Of a DNA stretch of 64,000 bases, positions 59,282 to 64,000 are shown one piece after another. The first letter of the stretch is position 1, and the number at the start of each line of letters is the position of its first letter. A program made the translations under genes and the position numbers. Under the pieces are notes generated by a model. The model did not search any database. It had not been told where the DNA came from and worked only from the letters and a program-made list of their open reading frames with translations. Source of the DNA: Apis mellifera (taxonomy: Eukaryota; Arthropoda; Insecta; Hymenoptera; Apidae); assembly GCF_003254395.2 (NCBI RefSeq), contig NC_037639.1, positions 8,546,501 to 8,610,500 on the forward strand. Direction: 5' to 3'.

Positions 59282-62200
59282 ACCTTGTTCTCTCCCTTTC
59301 GTTCGATCGGACGAGAGAAGCCGGATAAAGCGGACAAAGACACTGTGTGGCGGTTAATTGGCAACGCTTCACAATGCGTTCACCCCCATCGCGAGAGCTC
59401 GATTTTAATTTTCTAAACGCGGATGAAGGAGAACGATTGCCGACGAGGAGAGAGGGACAACCGATGGAGGAGAGCACGGGGAGGAGAAACGAGGGAGAAA
59501 TATACGTAGAGATAGGCGGTGGACGGGCACGTGGAATGCAAAATAGAGGCGCAAATCTAGCGCCGCATCAAAGGCGAAACGGGAACGAGAGGAGCAGAGC
59601 CGTCTCGGCATTTCTCGGCCGACCGGCCGCCAGACCGACGACATCGTTCTCTGCCCCTCCACGCCTTTCCACGTCCGCGAAAAGGGAAAAATCGGAGAGA
59701 GTGAGAGACGTCGGGGAGCTGTCTAATTAATTGCGTAACGCCCAGAGAATCGAGTTCTCGAAACTCGAGAAGATTCGGGGGAGGGGGAGGTGTTCGATGG
59801 GCGGTCGAGGACGAATGCCGACGTTTTTGCGCAGCGAGACGAATGGCTGCGATCCGAGCGGGTTGCAGATGAAGAGTCGTGGTTCGATTAGCGGTGGGAT
59901 AGGCTGGATTTGTTTTAACGCCTCGTTGAAGAAGATCGAGAGGACGAGAGTTATTTATATTCGCGTTTAAGAGACGCGATGTTTAAGACTTCTAAGCCTC
60001 CTCCTCTCGGGTTTGAATCTTGGTGCGGACGTTTGCACCGTTAATTAATCAATTCGTCTGCTCTATCTAACGACGATGTCGAACGACGAGATCGGTTGGA
60101 GAGGAGACACGGCTAGATTTTAGATACGTCTCCGTGGAAATCAGAAGCCACGTGACGAGGCAGCGTCAGCTTGGCAACAAGCTCGCTTAGAAGAACCATT
60201 ACTCTTCTTTCGGGGATCTGTTCCCACCGATCTTTCACTCTCCTCACAATAGAAGCGCATAATGCATCCTCATCGATTGTCTCCGCGGCGAGCAGCTAAT
60301 TGCGCCAGACGCAAAACGAGTGTTCTGCCTTGCGTGCCAAAAATATATCGTTAAGTGTCTGGCATTTTATTCGCGGTGCCGAGAGAAAGAGGGAGAGAAT
60401 AGGAGGAAAGGCGACCGCCTGAATGCGGCAGTAATACCTTCTCCTCGATCCACGAACCCGATCCACGAATGAAAGCACAAATAACGTCTCGTATAAAACC
60501 CCTCAATGAACTATACATATTTTCGCGCAATTAATTCGATTTCCGTAGATCGACGTATCTTGGAAGAATTTGTTCGATGCCTCGTTTCGCCAATTAAACG
60601 CGGTGCACCGCGTCGTTAAGGGGAGATAAAAATGGTGGGCCGGTGATCGAGACGAGCCGGACGAAAACTTCTAATTAGAGGGCGAAACGCGTGGCAGGGC
60701 GAAAAATCACGGTGCGCGGGTTCGTGGAGCGGTCACCAGTTAGTCACGCCTCTCGATCATCAGGCGAATTTATCAAGTCGTAGGTTTGCCTTGTGGTGGA
60801 ACCATGGGGGCTAAGAAAGAAAAGAGGGAATCCGTAGGCGCGCGCGTTGTACGCGACGAAACTGGTGGTTAATGACTGGCGCCGCGGCACGGGCACGTTG
60901 AAATAACGAGGAATGGGAGAATGCTGCGAGCGGCCGGTTGAATTATAGCCTTTTAATATTCGAAAAGTCACTTCGGGTAATTTAAAATGTGCGCCGGGCG
61001 CGAACGTGTGTATTATATGATTTTTCAGGGACAAAAGCTTCATTATCGGGGAACCGTGGCCGTATAGAAAATATACGAGGGTGGGTTAATAAACACGCAT
61101 CCCCGAGATCCCGTTTCGCGTTTGTTCTTCGCGGTCGTCGTAATCCTACGCTCCTCTAATTGTGGCTCCTGCGAATTTCGATTTACATTTCCTTCCGTGG
61201 AATTTGAATTAAAGGACTCGCGTTACGGAGGAGAGTTCCAAGAGAGGCGAGGAGAAGTTTCGACGAGCCATTGTGGCAAAGGACACTCTCCTTGAGAGCG
61301 AGTGTGCTCTACTCTCGATGTGTCCCTAGTTCGAAGTGGATTTATTCAAGTTCGTGATGAAACAAAGGGACAAACGTGCGCCCCGATATCATTTATTAAC
61401 GTCTCGGACCAAAGCGACCCCAGAGGGGAAGAGAGAGAGAAAGAGGGAGAGAGAACAAACGGCGCGTTTGAGCGTTCCACGAGCACGTCTCACGACCAAG
61501 GATGCGGCAAGACAATTTCTTTAACAGCCTTTCGACCAGGGAGTGTGGCTTTTTTTTCGGCACCATCGACCCTTCGAGCAATCCATCAATACTCCGCGTT
61601 TATTTAATCCAATATTCGTTTGATTTTAACTTTATTTCATTTGTTACGTATTGGTAACAATATATCGCAAAATGTCGATCAAAATTATTATTATCGCCAA
61701 GTGCAGAGGAGAATTCTATCGATTAATGTCAAGGAGGAGGCACATTCAAGATACAGTTTCTTAATGGATGGTCTGCCGCTACGGGAACTGCTAACGGGAT
61801 GAATAGAAACCGTGATTGCAATTAATGCACGTACGAGTCGATTATTGTATTGGCCGAGGTTAATGCATCCTAATATCGTCTTTTAGGTGGAGACCACCAC
61901 GCGAATCATTAACACCAAGAACACCCGTGTAATTTCGACGACGAGAATGTTTAGTTAACGATTTTTTAACCGAAACACATTGAAATATCCAGACCAGAGT
62001 GAAACATTGGCAATGCATTAAACAACGTTAATGTTAAATCGCGTTTAAAAATCGCGACGACTTTTTCTCGTTACCCTTTCGTCCCATCGGCCAATTTCAC
62101 CACGTTTCTTCCTCGTTTGGATCGCGGCCAATACGCGCCAATGAAATGGCCGCTTTTTGCGTGCCGACAATGTCTTCTACTCTCCGTAGCGAGGCGATCT

Positions 62201-62687
62201 CAATCCCGAGAGGGCCGCACTTTTATCACTCGACTCGGTCCAGGAAACGCGTTATCCAGTTCGGCAAAGGCCCTCTTCCTTGTACCGGTATATACGCTTT
62301 TACGTAGCCCGACAGAATTATTGGAATCATAACGTAAATCAACGGGGACGGGGAAGCGTGTCCGTACTTCTTCTTTTCGGCCGCGGGAATTATCCGGCGT
62401 CGCTCGTATTTATACCTCGGGAGGTTAAGAAGAGCATAAAGCCGGCAATTTTATTCTCTAAGTTTACTTTCGGTACCTATCCCGCGTAATTTACGCTCAG
62501 GAGATTGCCTTTCTTTCGCCCTTCGTCCTGCCTTCGAATAACCACGGACAAGACATGGTGGAAGGGGGAGGAGGGATTTCGCCGAGTCGAATTTATGGAA
62601 AAAAGAAAGAAAGGAAAAAAAAAGCTTAACGAGAGGAAAAAGGAAAACAAAAGAGGTATGCAAAGGTGAAAGACGGAAGAAAATAAA

Positions 62688-62712
62688 AGTTTCTCTCTCT
62701 CTCTTTCTCTTT
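62688..62712. repeat. (CT)n microsatellite
   Basis: CT run with a TTT interruption, preceded by a purine-rich run at 62598-62660. Confidence 0.88.
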
Positions 62713-63362
62713 TAATTTTTACAGTCACGAATTTGTCGTTTCGTTCGGTTAAGGAGAAGCGAGCGAGGATGGCCGCGGTCTGCGCTCGGCAAAGTTGCAG
62801 GGTTAAATTAATTACGGTCCCCATAGCGGCGACTGAGATATACGGTGTGCACGCTCGCGGAATACAATTTCGGCAGAAGTCGCGTATATCAAACGGCATT
62901 CGGCTCGGGTTTATCGGCGATATTTTATCGAATATTATTTACAGGTACGTGAACGAAACTTTGGGGAAGAGAATTTAATCTAGGGCATTTCGTTTGGGGG
63001 TAGGAATGGTACCCTAGTCGAGGGGTACGGCATACCGGATATAAATTAGACGAACTCCGTCGCTCCGCTTGACTCCGCCCTTTCCGCATCCGGGTGCCAA
63101 GTTAGTCGAATTTTCCGCGATTCTTCGGCAAGGGATATTTCAACTCCACGACCCTCCACCATTCCCGCTATTTCCCGCCGTCCATTCGTGATTTACCGTC
63201 TACCTGGCCGTCGTTTTAATCCGACCCGTCACGTTCATCCAAAGTCGTCCTGGTCAGGGACCGCTATATCATTTAACTCGCTCGTTGAATCTGCAATCTG
63301 CTTCGTGGAATAGTTGGAAACGAGACCACTCCGAGTTCCTCTTGAATTAACACCGTTCATAC

Positions 63363-63941
63363 GTGGTTCTAACCACGCGTGAAATATCGCTGGAAAAAAT
63401 TGAAAAAGAATCTTCGGATAATGAAATTCTGCGAGAAAATCGTATCACGATAAATGTATTTCACGATGAGAAAATGGATGCATTTTTCTACGATCCTATC
63501 CTTGAATTCATCCAAAATGAGTCTCCAACTCGTCCTAATATCTAAACCTTTCATCCAAGAATTAAATCAATACCTCCACCTTTTCCTTCATCGATCCTCC
63601 ACCCCGTGGAAACGAAGCTGGATGAAATCGTAATTATCAAACGCTTGGATACCGAAACGTCAACATACCCGACACCTTTCCTCCTCTTCGAACCGGATTT
63701 ACTCCCCCATACGTGGCAATCATCTTCCGATACAATCGTATCTCACGAAGCCCACGGAAAAAGGACCCTGTTCCACGCTTGGCCGGATCGGCTCTCACGG
63801 CTAGAGATCTTTCGCGTGTTTAGCAACATGGTTGGAGCGCCAACCGACCCTGACATCGATTATCCCGGCAACGAGAGTCCGGGTGAGCATTGCAGCACGA
63901 ACACAATCCTGGTTGCGGCGCTATTAGGCACGCGCAGTTAG
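63363..63941 (+). other. Two successive unconfirmed small ORFs
   Basis: Frames of 60 codons (63363-63545) and 111 codons (63606-63941) follow one another on the plus strand. The first is acidic and evenly composed, containing ISLEKIEKESSDNEILREN and MDAFFYDPILEFIQNE; the second contains LDEIVIIKRLDTET and DPDIDYPGNESPGEHC. The composition is more protein-like than most frames here and they avoid simple repeats. I recognise no family, see no splice signals joining them, and consider chance the likelier explanation. Confidence 0.1.
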
Positions 63942-64000
63942 CATTGCATGTAATGACACACCTCTCCCGCAATTGAGGATGCCGTTCGTCCCGTCTAGTT

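Larger units (their letters stand above)
57786..64000. other. Non-coding spacer, no gene recognised
   Basis: CpG-dense at 58930-59100 and 60600-60930. Repeats are a TA run at 58094-58115, a CT run at 59264-59281, a GA-rich run at 61428-61452 and a CT run at 62693-62712. Frames of 129-145 codons (57487-57924, -; 59088-59477, -; 62477-62899, -) cross these tracts. Two successive forward frames at the right edge (63363-63545 and 63606-63941) are listed separately. Confidence 0.55.

Noticed and set aside
60003..60030. GGTTTGAATCTTGG as a tRNA B box
   Set aside because: No A box at the right distance and no foldable acceptor or anticodon arms.
62935..62952. TTTACAG followed by GTACGT as a second recursive splice site (plus strand)
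   Set aside because: The junction has the right form, but the 20 bases before it are A- and T-mixed rather than pyrimidine-rich, so acceptor strength is poor.

Overview
This window looks like non-coding DNA from an insect nuclear genome, most likely a bee or another hymenopteran (Apis-like). The reasons are inferential. CpG is abundant and not depleted, base composition swings between AT-rich and CpG-dense blocks over a few hundred bases, GA/CT, TA and AAG microsatellites are frequent, and nothing resembles bacterial gene packing. I could not run a database search, so the species call rests on sequence style alone.

I find no protein-coding gene, tRNA, rRNA, CRISPR array or transposase that I can support. 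The longest uninterrupted ATG-started frames are 232 codons (12210-12908, +) and 221 codons (54574-55239, -). Both run through purine- or pyrimidine-rich low-complexity DNA and carry no domain I recognise. That is about what chance gives in 64 kb of this composition. The window is best read as intergenic DNA or the inside of one or more very long introns.

Layout. 1-8.3 kb: mixed-composition spacer with microsatellites; a long pyrimidine tract at about 4480-4580 leads into a weak 30-nt microexon candidate (4618-4647). 8.36-9.2 kb: a short satellite-like array with a unit of about 203 bp, two nearly identical copies flanked by degenerate ones. 9.2-40.9 kb: spacer with many simple repeats, a 170-bp polypurine block (12084-12256), several perfect palindromes and a small cluster of homeodomain-type ATTAG sites (17768-17802). 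40.96-41.14 kb: a degenerate 17-bp minisatellite inside an AT-rich block. 41.2-51.4 kb: spacer with long TA, GA, poly-A and CG runs. About 51.47 kb: on the minus strand, a near-ideal fused splice acceptor and donor (pyrimidine tract, CAG, then GTAAGT) that matches the recursive splice site architecture of long insect introns. 51.5-64 kb: spacer with unusually long C and G homopolymers and CT/GA tracts.

The most informative signals are the recursive-splice-site candidate, which if real would place the window inside a long intron of a minus-strand gene, the 203-bp tandem array, the 17-bp minisatellite, and the apparent excess of the 9-mer CACCTGGCC. No set of genes works together here because none can be identified.
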